Positions 23,736 through 32,353 are shown, counted from the stretch's first letter. The stretch: 34,992 nucleotides of DNA from Clostridiales bacterium (GCA_015069385.1 SVIS01000016.1:1-34992); one strand, 5' to 3'. The notes: generated from the sequence alone by a model not told the origin. Program-made: numbers and translations.

Positions 23736-24398
23736 CTAATTTAAAAGATCAGGTCTATTTTTTTTTGTAATTTCTAAAGACTTTTCTTTACGCCATTTTT
23801 CAATATTTGCGTGATGCCCTGAAAGTAAAACAGATGGTACTTCTTTACCCATAAAGTTTTGCGGTCTTGTATATTGAGGATATTCTAAAAGCCCACAAGA
23901 AAAACTTTCTTCGTTTAAAGATTCAGTGGTTATAGCCCCATCTAATAATCTTATAATACTATCTGCTACTACCATAGCAGGAAGTTCTCCACCAGTTAAA
24001 ACATAATCACCAATAGATAACTCTTCCATATTACAAAGTTCAATAATACGCTCATCTATTCCTTCATAATGACCACAAACTAAAATTATATGTTCAAGTT
24101 TACTCATTTCTTTTGCAGTTGCTTGTTTAAAAACCCTACCTCTAGGAGACATATATATTACCTTGGCATTTTGAGTTTTTAAAGCATTAATAGCATCATA
24201 AAGAGGTTGCGGAGTCATTACCATACCTGCCCCACCACCATATGGAATATCATCAGTTTTTTTATGTGCATCTTTAGAATAATCTCTTAAATTTACAATA
24301 TTAATTTCAACGACCTGCTTTTGAACTGCCCGTTTGATAATGCTTTCTTTAAGTGGCTGAAACATATCTGGGAATATAGTTATAATATCTAATCGCAT
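23736..24398 (-). CDS. trmD: tRNA (guanine37-N1)-methyltransferase
   Basis: Methylates G37 of tRNAs reading CNN codons using S-adenosylmethionine. 220 aa, slightly short of the usual about 240. Motifs: IITIFPDMF (5-13), DDIPYGGGAGMVM near 51-63, the SAM-knot ILVCGHYEGIDERI and SIGDYVLTGGELPAM near 132-146, then GLLEYPQYTRP with the partner-site loop. It overlaps rimM by 10 nt, the conserved rimM-trmD order. Confidence 0.96.
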   Translation of the reverse strand: MRLDIITIFPDMFQPLKESIIKRAVQKQVVEINIVNLRDYSKDAHKKTDDIPYGGGAGMVMTPQPLYDAINALKTQNAKVIYMSPRGRVFKQATAKEMSKLEHIILVCGHYEGIDERIIELCNMEELSIGDYVLTGGELPAMVVADSIIRLLDGAITTESLNEESFSCGLLEYPQYTRPQNFMGKEVPSVLLSGHHANIEKWRKEKSLEITKKNRPDLLN

Positions 24399-24895
24399 AT
24401 TTTTGCCTCATTATATTTTTGTTTATTTACTACAATAATATTTGCCGCTGTGTTTATTTGTACAAAAATATCCTTTATAAAAGGAACCATATATTCTCGC
24501 TTATACTGTTCTATAATTAAAATATCACCGGCACCAAAATTTTGAACATCAACCAATTTACCAATTTCTTGCCCTTCTTCAGAATAAACTGTCATATCAA
24601 TTAAATCAGAAATCATGTATTCATCTTTTGGTATGTTAATAAACTTTTTGTCAGCATATACTTTAAAATTACGAACAAGGTCGGCTTTTTCACGCGAGTT
24701 AACCATGCTTAAAGTTAAAAACAAATAGCCATTTCTAAATGCCTTGTTTATAACCCTAGTAGGAATTTGTTTATCGTTTAAATAAACTTCATTTACATTT
24801 TTAATGACATCATAATTATTATTCTCTAATTTACACTTAAGTTCACCATTTAAGCCTTGCGGACGTAAAATAGTTGCTATTAAAATTTTTTCCAT
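24389..24895 (-). CDS. rimM: 16S rRNA processing protein RimM
   Basis: 30S maturation factor. 168 aa, standard. The N-terminal barrel begins with a strand and the RPQGLNGELKC motif (11-21); the C-terminal PRC-barrel shows MISDLIDMTVYSEEGQEIGKLVDVQNFGAGDILII near 104-138, and VPFIKDIF. The first gene of the operon: rpsP and the KH-domain gene that often precede it are not present, since a terminator and the glycosylase gene lie immediately upstream. Confidence 0.93.
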   Translation of the reverse strand: MEKILIATILRPQGLNGELKCKLENNNYDVIKNVNEVYLNDKQIPTRVINKAFRNGYLFLTLSMVNSREKADLVRNFKVYADKKFINIPKDEYMISDLIDMTVYSEEGQEIGKLVDVQNFGAGDILIIEQYKREYMVPFIKDIFVQINTAANIIVVNKQKYNEAKICD

Positions 24896-24910
24896 AATAC
24901 ACCTATTAAT

Positions 24911-24939
24911 ATATTAACAAAATTTACTTTTTTTTTCAA
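24911..24939 (-). promoter_or_regulatory. Sigma-A promoter of the rimM operon
   Basis: Minus strand: TTGAAA (24934-24939), 17-nt A-rich spacer, TAATAT (24911-24916). The leader is only about 9 nt and contains AGGTG. The upstream gene's terminator abuts the -35. Confidence 0.7.
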
Positions 24940-24940
24940 T

Positions 24941-24968
24941 AAAAAAGGCAAGCATTTAATAACTTGCC
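24941..24968 (-). terminator. Intrinsic terminator of the glycosylase-U32 operon
   Basis: Minus strand: GGCAAG (24963-24968), 10-nt loop, CTTGCC (24947-24952), then six T (24941-24946). Confidence 0.85.
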
Positions 24969-24973
24969 CCAAC

Positions 24974-25801
24974 TTAACCATTTTTCCTTTGAGAATAAAA
25001 TAAATATTGTTGCACATAGCCAGAGTTTGCGCCAAACGTTGTAAGTAAATTTTTACGTATTTTCACCCTATCATGCTCATCTTCAAAATATGAACAATAC
25101 ACTTTTTCTATCCACGTATCTACTGGAAAAACATCCCCCCGTGAAAAACCAAAAAGCATTATACAATCTGATACTTTTTGACCAACCCCCATTATGCTTA
25201 ATAATTTTTTATTTAATTCTTTTGTAGATAACTGTTTATATTGAGTTAAATCCTCATTTTTAAGCATTTTACAAGCCTCTACTAAATATTTTGCCCTATA
25301 ACCTGCCCCAAGAGATTTAAAGTCATCTATGGTGCCTTTAGAAAGTTGTTCAAGTGTTGGGAATGAATAATAGCTTAATATTTTTGTACCAAATTTTTGT
25401 CTAATAGCAAATAGAATTTTTTTAATTCTTTTTATATTATTATTAGCAGAAATAATAAAAGAAATAATTGTTTCAAAAATGTCTTGCTTTAAAATACGTA
25501 TACCATTACCAAAATCAATTGCTTTTTTCAAATATGGATATGTTTTTATTAAATCTAATTTTAATTTTGCATAATCTGTATTTAAATCAAAAAAATTTAT
25601 AAAATACTCTACATTATTTGTTTCAATTTCGTATGTTTGCCCAGTTTCAGTTATTTTAGCTAATTTATCCGCCGAATATACAATATATGTGTTTTCTATT
25701 TTTTCATAAGAAAATATTTGACCACATTCTAAAATATGCTCAGGAACAAATTCATCTTTAGAATAAATTATAATTTTATTTTCAGTTGCTGCATATTTCA
25801 T
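24974..25801 (-). CDS. 8-oxoguanine DNA glycosylase (OGG1-type, HhH-GPD)
   Basis: Base-excision repair of oxidised guanine. 275 aa. The N-terminal beta domain (HILECGQIFSYE at 22-33) resembles OGG1/AlkA. The helix-hairpin-helix is LSIMGVGQKVSDC (201-213) with the catalytic Lys209, and the catalytic Asp is Asp228 in DVFPVDTW. The Lys makes it a bifunctional glycosylase/lyase, which separates it from AlkA. It lies 3 nt downstream of the U32 gene, sharing its promoter. Confidence 0.9.
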   Translation of the reverse strand: MKYAATENKIIIYSKDEFVPEHILECGQIFSYEKIENTYIVYSADKLAKITETGQTYEIETNNVEYFINFFDLNTDYAKLKLDLIKTYPYLKKAIDFGNGIRILKQDIFETIISFIISANNNIKRIKKILFAIRQKFGTKILSYYSFPTLEQLSKGTIDDFKSLGAGYRAKYLVEACKMLKNEDLTQYKQLSTKELNKKLLSIMGVGQKVSDCIMLFGFSRGDVFPVDTWIEKVYCSYFEDEHDRVKIRKNLLTTFGANSGYVQQYLFYSQRKNG

Positions 25802-25804
25802 TTT

Positions 25805-27007
25805 TTAAATCTTCTTTCTTAATATATCGTGTGCCTTTAATGGTATGTTAGTATATAAATAAAGTTTTTCTTGAACATTTTTAGCATCATTTATATTTTC
25901 ACCATTTAAAGATACCATTTTTTCAATTTTAATTATTTTATTAAAAGTATTATTAGGAGACAAAACCTCTAATTCATCACCAACTTTAAAACGATTACGC
26001 ATTTCTATTAAAACTTTTTCACCATCATAGTCACCAATTACCAAAGCCATAAATTCATGCGTTTGTACAGGATATGAACTCTCTAAACATTCTTTATCAT
26101 CTGATCCAAAATAAAAACCAGTTGTATATTTGCGGTGACTTGTTTTTACAAGTTCTTGTTTTAATTCATTTAAAAGAACAGGTGTCATGTTTTCCATATT
26201 ATCTATAGCACGTCTGTATGCATTCACTACATTTGCCACATAATATGGTGACTTCATTCTACCCTCTATTTTAAAACTAAATACACCCGCCTCTCTTAAA
26301 TCTTTTAAATATTCAAGCATATTTAAATCTTTGCTATTTAAAATGTAAGTTCCACGTTCATCTTCTTGTATAGGATATTCATCTTCTCTGTTTTTTTCTC
26401 TTATGCAATATTCCCAACGACAAGCCTGAACGCACTGCCCACGATTAGAATCTCTACCCGTTAAATAGTTAGACAACAAGCATCTACCCGAATAAGAAAT
26501 GCACATTGCACCATGAACAAAAGCCTCAAGTTCGATTTCCTTTGGAATATTTGCTCTAATTTGCTTAATTTCTTCTAAACTACATTCTCTTGCAAGTACA
26601 ATTCTTTTTGCACCAAATTTTATAAGTGCTTTAATTGCATAACTATTTAATACACTTGCCTGAGTAGATACATGAAGGGTTAATTTTGGAGCATACTGCC
26701 TTATGAAATCCATAACGCCTATATCTGAAACAAGTACTGCATCTACATTAATTTTTTCTAAATATTGAACATAATCTTTTAGGTCAACAAAATCACCTTC
26801 ATGTGCAAGGATATTTAAGGTAATATAAACCTTTTTTCCAAGGTTATGCGCATAATTTACCGCTTGTTCTAATTCTTCATTATCAAAATTACCAGCAAAA
26901 GCCCTTAAACCAAACTTTTTACCAGCCATATATACAGCATCTGCACCATATTTAAATGCAGTAACCATTTTCTCATAATTGCCCGCAGGGGCTAATAATT
27001 CTACCAT
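25805..27007 (-). CDS. trhP: U32-family protein, TrhP-like (tRNA U34 hydroxylation)
   Basis: 400 aa. It begins VELLAPAGNYEKMVTAFKYGAD, the U32 start. Four Cys expected to hold an iron-sulfur cluster are visible: Cys169 (HGAMC), Cys176 (GRC), Cys192 and Cys196 (RGQCVQACRWEY). The C-terminal domain (KVGDELEVLSPN) is the small barrel of the family. Historically annotated as collagenase-like peptidase; TrhP (YegQ/YrrO) is now known to take part in prephenate-dependent 5-hydroxyuridine formation at tRNA wobble position 34. A second U32 (YrrN-like) is not adjacent. Start at ATG with CGGAG upstream; promoter at 27026-27054. Confidence 0.87.
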   Translation of the reverse strand: MVELLAPAGNYEKMVTAFKYGADAVYMAGKKFGLRAFAGNFDNEELEQAVNYAHNLGKKVYITLNILAHEGDFVDLKDYVQYLEKINVDAVLVSDIGVMDFIRQYAPKLTLHVSTQASVLNSYAIKALIKFGAKRIVLARECSLEEIKQIRANIPKEIELEAFVHGAMCISYSGRCLLSNYLTGRDSNRGQCVQACRWEYCIREKNREDEYPIQEDERGTYILNSKDLNMLEYLKDLREAGVFSFKIEGRMKSPYYVANVVNAYRRAIDNMENMTPVLLNELKQELVKTSHRKYTTGFYFGSDDKECLESSYPVQTHEFMALVIGDYDGEKVLIEMRNRFKVGDELEVLSPNNTFNKIIKIEKMVSLNGENINDAKNVQEKLYLYTNIPLKAHDILRKKI

Positions 27008-27025
27008 AAAAAATTCTCCGAAAAG

Positions 27026-27054
27026 ATTTTATCATAAAGATATTTTTTTTGCAA
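27026..27054 (-). promoter_or_regulatory. Sigma-A promoter of the U32-glycosylase operon
   Basis: Minus strand: TTGCAA (27049-27054), 17-nt spacer, TAAAAT (27026-27031); leader about 12 nt. Confidence 0.65.
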
Positions 27055-27073
27055 TTATAGATTAATTAATAAT

Positions 27074-27109
27074 AAAAAAATACACTTAATTAACTTAAAT
27101 GTATTTTTT
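27074..27109 (-). terminator. Intrinsic terminator of spoIVA
   Basis: Minus strand: AAATACATTTAA, short loop, TTAAGTGTATTT (one U-G wobble), then a T run ending at 27074; about 7 nt after the spoIVA stop. Confidence 0.8.
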
Positions 27110-27115
27110 AAATTA

Positions 27116-28591
27116 TTAAAGAAGAATACAAATTATTCCGCCTTTACCTTCATTTACTATGCGTCCAAGAGTTTTACGCATTTTTCGTTGAGCTTCTGTT
27201 GGCATTTGAAATACTTTTGAATGAATACCATCACATACCATGCTTTTTAAACTTTTACCGAACATATTTGTTTGCCAAATTGCACCTGGGTCCTTTTCAC
27301 ATTGTTCAGTTAAGTAATTAACCAACTCCTCGCTTTGTTGTTGAGTTCCAACAAGCGGACTAACCTCAGTTTCAACATCAACTGCCATAATATGCAAACT
27401 TGGAGCATTCGCCTTTAATTTTACACCAAAACGGCTTCCTTGTTTAACTATTTGTGGCTCATCTAGTTCTATTTCTTCGACTCTTGGTTCTACAATTCCA
27501 TAACCGGTTTCTTTTACTTGCTCAAGCGCAGAAGCAATTTTATCATATTCTTGCTTTGCATAAGCCAAATCACGCAAATATGTTACAAGTTCGTAATCAT
27601 CTTTAATGCAATATCCACATTCATTTGATAATACTTTGTAAAATAAATCTTGTTTAGGTTTAATATCAAAATATACCGTGCCTTCACCCATTTTTACGTT
27701 GTCAACAACTATTGGCTCAAAATCAGCATTTTCGGTAAATACTGTTGCAGATTTATCAATTTCACCTACTTTTGTTAATCCATCTGAAAACCTTTTCACC
27801 TCATCAATTATATTTTTGATAATAGTATCATCATAAGGAAGAGCCTGTAGCCAATCTGGCATTTTAGCTTTAATAGACTTAATAGGAAATTCTTGCAGTA
27901 CTTTTGCAAAGATAAGTTCTATATCATTTACTTGCATTTCTTTAACATTAATTGCTAGTGCAGAACAATTATATTTTTCTGCCAAGGTTTTTGTTAAATT
28001 GATTGTTTCTGAATCATTTGGTTTTGTTGAATTTACAATTGTTACAAATGGTTTACCTTGATTAATTAGTTCACTTGCAACTCTTTCTTCGGCTTGTAAA
28101 TAACTTGACCTTGGAATATCTGAAATAGTACCATCAGTTGTTAGTAAAATTCCTATTGTAGAATGGTCTTCAATAACCTTTTTTGTTCCTATTTCAGCTG
28201 CATCTTCAAAAGGTATTTCTTTAGTATCCCATGGCGTTTTAACAAGGCGAGGTTTATCATTTTCCTCATGACCAAGAGCACCATTTATCATATACCCAAC
28301 ACAATCGATAAGTCTAACTTTCATTTCCACATTATCCAAATTAATTCTTACTGCTTCGTTTGGCACAAACTTTGGTTGTGTTGTCATAATTGTTTTTCCT
28401 TCTGCACTTTGTGGCAACTCATCTACAGCCCTTTCTTTTGAAAATTTATTTACTATATTTGGTATAACCAAATTTTCCATAAACTTGGTTATAAACATAC
28501 TTTTGCCAGTTCTTACAGGTCCAACTACGCCAACATATATATCGCCACCTGTACGTCTTGCAATTTCCTCGTAGATATCAAATTTTTCCAT
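27116..28591 (-). CDS. spoIVA: Stage IV sporulation protein A
   Basis: An ATPase that polymerises on the outer forespore membrane and forms the basement layer on which the coat is built. 491 aa, the family's length. Walker A GPVRTGKS is at 24-31; the TRAFAC-like domain continues with TTQPKFVPNEA and IDCVGYMI; the C-terminus ends GGIICILL, the hydrophobic tail needed for membrane association. It has a sigma-E-type promoter, matching its known mother-cell regulation in Bacillus, and its own terminator. This gene is the strongest evidence that the organism forms, or recently formed, endospores. Confidence 0.97.
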   Translation of the reverse strand: MEKFDIYEEIARRTGGDIYVGVVGPVRTGKSMFITKFMENLVIPNIVNKFSKERAVDELPQSAEGKTIMTTQPKFVPNEAVRINLDNVEMKVRLIDCVGYMINGALGHEENDKPRLVKTPWDTKEIPFEDAAEIGTKKVIEDHSTIGILLTTDGTISDIPRSSYLQAEERVASELINQGKPFVTIVNSTKPNDSETINLTKTLAEKYNCSALAINVKEMQVNDIELIFAKVLQEFPIKSIKAKMPDWLQALPYDDTIIKNIIDEVKRFSDGLTKVGEIDKSATVFTENADFEPIVVDNVKMGEGTVYFDIKPKQDLFYKVLSNECGYCIKDDYELVTYLRDLAYAKQEYDKIASALEQVKETGYGIVEPRVEEIELDEPQIVKQGSRFGVKLKANAPSLHIMAVDVETEVSPLVGTQQQSEELVNYLTEQCEKDPGAIWQTNMFGKSLKSMVCDGIHSKVFQMPTEAQRKMRKTLGRIVNEGKGGIICILL

Positions 28592-28615
28592 AAAACCTCC
28601 AAATCAAGATTGCTA

Positions 28616-28643
28616 TATACTATGAAAAAATTTAACAAGTTAT
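28616..28643 (-). promoter_or_regulatory. Sigma-E-type promoter of spoIVA
   Basis: Minus strand: ATA (28641-28643), 16-nt spacer, CATAGTATA (28616-28624), fitting the sigma-E pattern ATA-N16/18-CATAnnnT. spoIVA is a known sigma-E gene in Bacillus subtilis. Confidence 0.65.
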
Positions 28644-28671
28644 TACTAAATTTTAAAAATACTCTGTTAAA

Positions 28672-28704
28672 TAAAAAAACATGCCATGATTGCATTGGCA
28701 TGTT
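28672..28704 (-). terminator. Intrinsic terminator of the signal-peptidase gene
   Basis: Minus strand: ACATGCCA (28696-28703 on plus as TGGCATGT), 9-nt loop, TGGCATGT, then seven T. It lies between the signal-peptidase stop and the spoIVA promoter. Confidence 0.88.
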
Positions 28705-28709
28705 TAAAA

Positions 28710-29996
28710 TTATTTGTTTGATTTTTTAGGAACATTCTTTTTTACAGCATTTGGCTTTTTAAGACTAGGTGCTACTTTTACAATTTTATGTGTTTGTTTT
28801 TTAGAAGATTCTTCTTGAGTGTTATTTTCAGTTAGTTTCTGAGTATCTTCTTTTTCAAAAATTTGCTCTTTTGCAATATCTTGATTTTGATCAATATTAT
28901 CCCTATTACTCTCAGTTTCAGTTTTTTCAACTTCTTGTTGCTGAAAACATTGTTCTTTTAGTTTAATTAAATTTTTTTGCACAGAACCTTGTGTGTTTTC
29001 AATCCACTCATCAAAATATGCTTCTGGAGAAAGTTCATATAATTTTAAAGAGTTCATTAATATATTATATTCCTCTCTTTTTTTAGGTGGCAAATCAAAA
29101 TTAGTTAAAATGTCTTTCCATAAATATTCTTTAACCGTTTGTTTATTTTCTGAGGGGGTTATATGATAAAAATACACCTTATTATATATTTCCATATGAG
29201 AGCCACTAAAGTCTTTTTGAATTGACTCATCAAAGAAAGACACTTTACCAGTAATAAGTTTTTTTTCTGTTTGAATTACAGCAACCTGCTCAATTAAACT
29301 GAAGCACTGCATTAAAACCAATAAACTTAATGGAAAGCAAACAAGAATAATCATTCCGGTAGAACTAGCACAAAAAGATACCGCCCTTCTTAATACTACT
29401 GGGGTATTTACATATTTACCAACAACTAAATCTCCTCTTGTTAGTGGAGTATCTGCACTATAGTTATTAGAACCTTTTGTCTTAAAAAACAAATTACCTT
29501 CTTCATCAACATATATTCCAATAACACGATGAAAATATACTTTTGCTTTTTTTTCTTGTGCCTTTGCTAAATATTCATCACTTTTGTCGTTTATTTTTTT
29601 TATATTAGATATATCTACACCATATTCTATTTTAGTGTAATCAACTTCTTTTCCGCCGTTATATTCATATTGAGCAACCATCTGTACTTTAGTTGATGAT
29701 ATTGTTGAAGATTGATAGTAAAAAGCAATAATATCTCCCAAACGAACATCACGCTCATTTAAATTTTTGGTAATAACAGTGTCGTTTTTTAAAAAGCCTT
29801 CATCAACCATACTTTCTGAAAGTACATTAACAAAAGAATATCCAAACACGGAAGTTATTTTATTTTGCTTTTTTTGTACAAGCATAAAAAAACTAGAAAA
29901 CAAAGAAATAAGCATAACTGGCCATAGTAAAAAGTCGCCAATTTTGCCTATAACTGAATACAAAGTAACCTTTTTTCCGTTTTTATATTTAGACAT
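28710..29996 (-). CDS. ER-type (SipW-like) signal peptidase I with long charged C-terminal tail
   Basis: 428 aa. A membrane segment at about 21-41 is followed by LSESM with catalytic Ser62, a LGDIIAF strand, and YFHRVIGIYVDEEGNLFFKTKGSNN with His156 where eubacterial enzymes have Lys; Asp182 follows. Ser-His catalysis is the mark of ER-type enzymes such as Bacillus SipW, which release TasA-like proteins. A second membrane segment is at 213-232. The remaining about 195 residues are Glu/Lys/Gln rich and cytoplasmic by topology, far longer than usual (most are 170-250 aa in all). Weak Shine-Dalgarno; a TTGTAA-17-TAGTAT promoter (30003-30031) can be drawn, but it would give an almost leaderless message. 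Likely last gene of the run from 32533. Confidence 0.8.
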   Translation of the reverse strand: MSKYKNGKKVTLYSVIGKIGDFLLWPVMLISLFSSFFMLVQKKQNKITSVFGYSFVNVLSESMVDEGFLKNDTVITKNLNERDVRLGDIIAFYYQSSTISSTKVQMVAQYEYNGGKEVDYTKIEYGVDISNIKKINDKSDEYLAKAQEKKAKVYFHRVIGIYVDEEGNLFFKTKGSNNYSADTPLTRGDLVVGKYVNTPVVLRRAVSFCASSTGMIILVCFPLSLLVLMQCFSLIEQVAVIQTEKKLITGKVSFFDESIQKDFSGSHMEIYNKVYFYHITPSENKQTVKEYLWKDILTNFDLPPKKREEYNILMNSLKLYELSPEAYFDEWIENTQGSVQKNLIKLKEQCFQQQEVEKTETESNRDNIDQNQDIAKEQIFEKEDTQKLTENNTQEESSKKQTHKIVKVAPSLKKPNAVKKNVPKKSNK

Positions 29997-30032
29997 AACT
30001 ATATACTACAAAATTTAATCCAATTTTACAAA

Positions 30033-30593
30033 TTATTTACGAGTTTTTACTAAAAATAAATTAGAAAACTTATTTGACAATATATAAATTTTATTTTCTT
30101 CTAATAATCCCCTATAAAAAATATTTACTGTTTTAAGCTCGCCATTTATTGTTTCGTATTCTATATTATAAAAACTATATCCCATTAAATTTAATAAAGG
30201 ATTTATAAAATACATATCATTTTTTATATAAACCACACCTATTAAAAAAAGAATTATAAAAAATATTAATGCCATACTATACATTTCAATTTCGAAAGTA
30301 ACAGCAAATAAAACAAATAAAGAAAAATATCCAAGGAAATGTTGATGAGTTAAATTTTCTTTTTTTATTAATTTTATTTTTTCACCATTAAAATCATTTA
30401 ATTCTTTAATAGTTTTAACTAAAATTAAAACGCTACTAAATAGCATAAATATTAATATAATTAATAAAAAAGTATTTAAAAAATTAAAAGTCCAATTACA
30501 ATTTAATATTTCGACCAATTCTTTTATAATTAATAAACAAAACAGTGGTACAAAAGATGATAAAAACAAACCAACTCTTTTTAATAACTTCAT
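30033..30593 (-). CDS. Four-TM membrane protein, possibly KwaA-like
   Basis: 186 aa. Four hydrophobic segments near 8-28, 36-60, 88-105 and 105-125 are followed by a 60-residue soluble tail (VYIKNDMYFINPLLNLMGYSFYNIEYE and ILSNKFSNLFLVKTRK). The order of four TMs, a Tyr/Asn-rich linker with NPLLNLMGY, then a short beta tail recalls KwaA, the membrane sensor of the Kiwa anti-phage system. That is from memory only, and KwaB is not seen nearby. No clear Shine-Dalgarno. It lies 29 nt downstream of the 115-aa gene, in the same direction. Confidence 0.5.
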   Translation of the reverse strand: MKLLKRVGLFLSSFVPLFCLLIIKELVEILNCNWTFNFLNTFLLIILIFMLFSSVLILVKTIKELNDFNGEKIKLIKKENLTHQHFLGYFSLFVLFAVTFEIEMYSMALIFFIILFLIGVVYIKNDMYFINPLLNLMGYSFYNIEYETINGELKTVNIFYRGLLEENKIYILSNKFSNLFLVKTRK

Positions 30594-30622
30594 ATATATT
30601 ATTTTAATAAAACATTTATTAT

Positions 30623-30970
30623 TTATACATTAAATAATAATTCTGCTTTTTCTTGAAACTTTAAATAAATTTTTCTATTTTTAAAACTTTGTTTAAGAAT
30701 TGCACTTGAAAAACTTTCATCAATTAAATATTTCACAGTATTATAAAATGCATGAAATGAAGATTTTGCTAATGATAAATTGCTAAAAAATTGTGCCTCT
30801 AATGGGTAATAAACATTAGAATTAATGTTGATTTCTTTTTCATAACCTATTAACTCTATATATTTATATACGCCATTAATTCTAATATTAAATACAATAA
30901 TTTTTATTTCATCTGGTAGTGGGTCGTCCTCTACCAAACCTTCAAGCCAAAAAGTAAATTGTTTTACCAT
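30623..30970 (-). CDS. Small hypothetical protein cotranscribed with the PycTM-like gene
   Basis: 115 aa, not recognised. Soluble-looking. The first 60 residues alternate strands, with an acidic EDDPLPDE turn near 14-21 and YYPLEAQFF near 54-62. The rest is helical (SLAKSSFHAFYNTVKYLIDESF) and basic. Start at ATG after AGAGGC; it overlaps the upstream PycTM-like gene by 7 nt, so the two are translationally linked. No catalytic motif, nucleotide cyclase signature or HTH can be seen. Confidence 0.55.
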   Translation of the reverse strand: MVKQFTFWLEGLVEDDPLPDEIKIIVFNIRINGVYKYIELIGYEKEININSNVYYPLEAQFFSNLSLAKSSFHAFYNTVKYLIDESFSSAILKQSFKNRKIYLKFQEKAELLFNV

Positions 30971-31467
30971 ATATTGCCTCTAATTAATACTGTTAAAATT
31001 ATACATACAATGCTAACAACTAAAAATACAACAGCAAAATTAAAATATATACTTTTTATCCATGTAAGTTTTGAAACTGATATTATTTGTTTTGCCAAGT
31101 CATAATCCATGTTATCTGGTTTATAAATATTTGTAAAATTGTAATTTTTTTTTATTGCATCTATATAACCAATTTCATCATAATGCATAATGTCTTTGTA
31201 ATATATTAAATTTACAATTTTTTTTATCTTTTTTTGCTTTACTTTTACATGCCTTGCAACTAAAGCCACAAAACTATAAAAAATTGCAATTAGCGCAAAT
31301 ATAATACTTGCTATAGCAAATAAATTTTGCGCTATGTTATCTCCAAAAAACGTTGTTGCAAAGGCAAGTACCGCACTAGAAATTGTTAAAATTAAAGTAT
31401 GTTTACTTTCAGCAAATTTTAAATTTTCAAACACTACTCCATATATATACTTCAAAGTTTGTTTCAT
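30964..31467 (-). CDS. PycTM-like (DUF5706) membrane protein
   Basis: 167 aa. Two N-terminal membrane segments near 24-42 and 48-70, a soluble middle, and a third near 142-164. The text FAESKHTLILTISSAVLAF at the first segment, YYKDIMHYDEIGYIDAI near 89-105, and DLAKQIISVSKLTWIKSIYFN near 123-143 follow the layout of the Pycsar TM effector family, membrane proteins that respond to cyclic pyrimidine nucleotides in anti-phage systems. Members also occur without a cyclase, and none is visible here. No Shine-Dalgarno is obvious; it starts 20 nt after the protease stop. Family call is from memory; function in this host is open. Confidence 0.6.
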   Translation of the reverse strand: MKQTLKYIYGVVFENLKFAESKHTLILTISSAVLAFATTFFGDNIAQNLFAIASIIFALIAIFYSFVALVARHVKVKQKKIKKIVNLIYYKDIMHYDEIGYIDAIKKNYNFTNIYKPDNMDYDLAKQIISVSKLTWIKSIYFNFAVVFLVVSIVCIILTVLIRGNIW

Positions 31468-31487
31468 AAATAAAGTTTTTGTATTTA

Positions 31488-32345
31488 TTAATTTTTAATA
31501 CATGTTATTTGTTCCAAATTTAATGTTGGAGAATATTTTAATGCCAAATTGTTAATGTTATTTTCTGACAAAACTTTAACAGCGCCAGTATTAAATATTA
31601 TATACACAATATTAAACTTAAACTTAGAGAACTTAGCCAATATTTTATATATAGGAACTTGACTACTTATAGCAAAAATTTTGACATTAGCTCCCTTTTT
31701 AAATAGTTTATTTCTATTAACATTAAGAGATAAATAATCATAGTTTGAATACTTTTTGGGATTAATTGTTCCTGTAAATAAAAATATGGCTATAAAAATA
31801 TATGTAAAATTTATTTGATTAAATAAAGATATTATAAATAATATTATTAGTACAGAACATAACACATAATTACATAAATAAGAAATTTTTATCGCTTTTT
31901 CTCTATCAATTTTTTTTGAAAGCAAAGCGACAAAAACCCTTCCTCCGTCAAGCGGAAAACAAGGTAAAAAGTTAAAACTTGCCAAAAGTAAATTACAAAA
32001 ACAAAAGTAATCTAAATAATAATAAGTTATAGGAAAAAGCCACCAAACTGTTACACACAAAATACAAAATAATACATTAACAAGCGGACCCGCTATTGAT
32101 ATATATATTTCATCGCTTCCACCAAATATATTATTTTCGTAATTAAGGCAAACACCATATGGCATAATATATAGTTTACCAAGTTTATAACCAAGTTTTT
32201 TTGCAATAAAAGCATGAGCTAACTCATGCATGCATACTACTATAAAATATATTATGAAATTAAGTATGCTATCAAAAAATAAAATACCAAGGCCCAATAT
32301 GATAAATAGCAAACTAAATTTTATTTTAAAATTTTTTCTTTTCAA
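31488..32345 (-). CDS. spoIVFB: M50 intramembrane metalloprotease, SpoIVFB-like
   Basis: 285 aa membrane-embedded site-2-type protease. HELAH gives zinc ligands His40 and His44 with Glu41; the third ligand is Asp133 in LPCFPLDGGR. Several hydrophobic segments span 10-200. The C-terminal 75 residues (VKIFAISSQVPIYKILAKF, then VYIIFNTGAVKVLSE) look like a CBS-type domain, as in SpoIVFB, which cleaves pro-sigma-K. spoIVFA, the usual partner upstream, is absent; a 59-aa membrane ORF occupies that place. Start is TTG 32345 with AGGTG 5 nt upstream, partly inside the stop of that small ORF. A general M50 protease is the alternative. Confidence 0.8.
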   Translation of the reverse strand: MKRKNFKIKFSLLFIILGLGILFFDSILNFIIYFIVVCMHELAHAFIAKKLGYKLGKLYIMPYGVCLNYENNIFGGSDEIYISIAGPLVNVLFCILCVTVWWLFPITYYYLDYFCFCNLLLASFNFLPCFPLDGGRVFVALLSKKIDREKAIKISYLCNYVLCSVLIILFIISLFNQINFTYIFIAIFLFTGTINPKKYSNYDYLSLNVNRNKLFKKGANVKIFAISSQVPIYKILAKFSKFKFNIVYIIFNTGAVKVLSENNINNLALKYSPTLNLEQITCIKN

Positions 32346-32353
32346 TTATTCAC

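Noticed and set aside
30033..31467. Complete Pycsar or Kiwa anti-phage system
   Set aside because: No uridylate/cytidylate cyclase and no KwaB-like gene is visible in the window, so only a resemblance of membrane proteins is reported.
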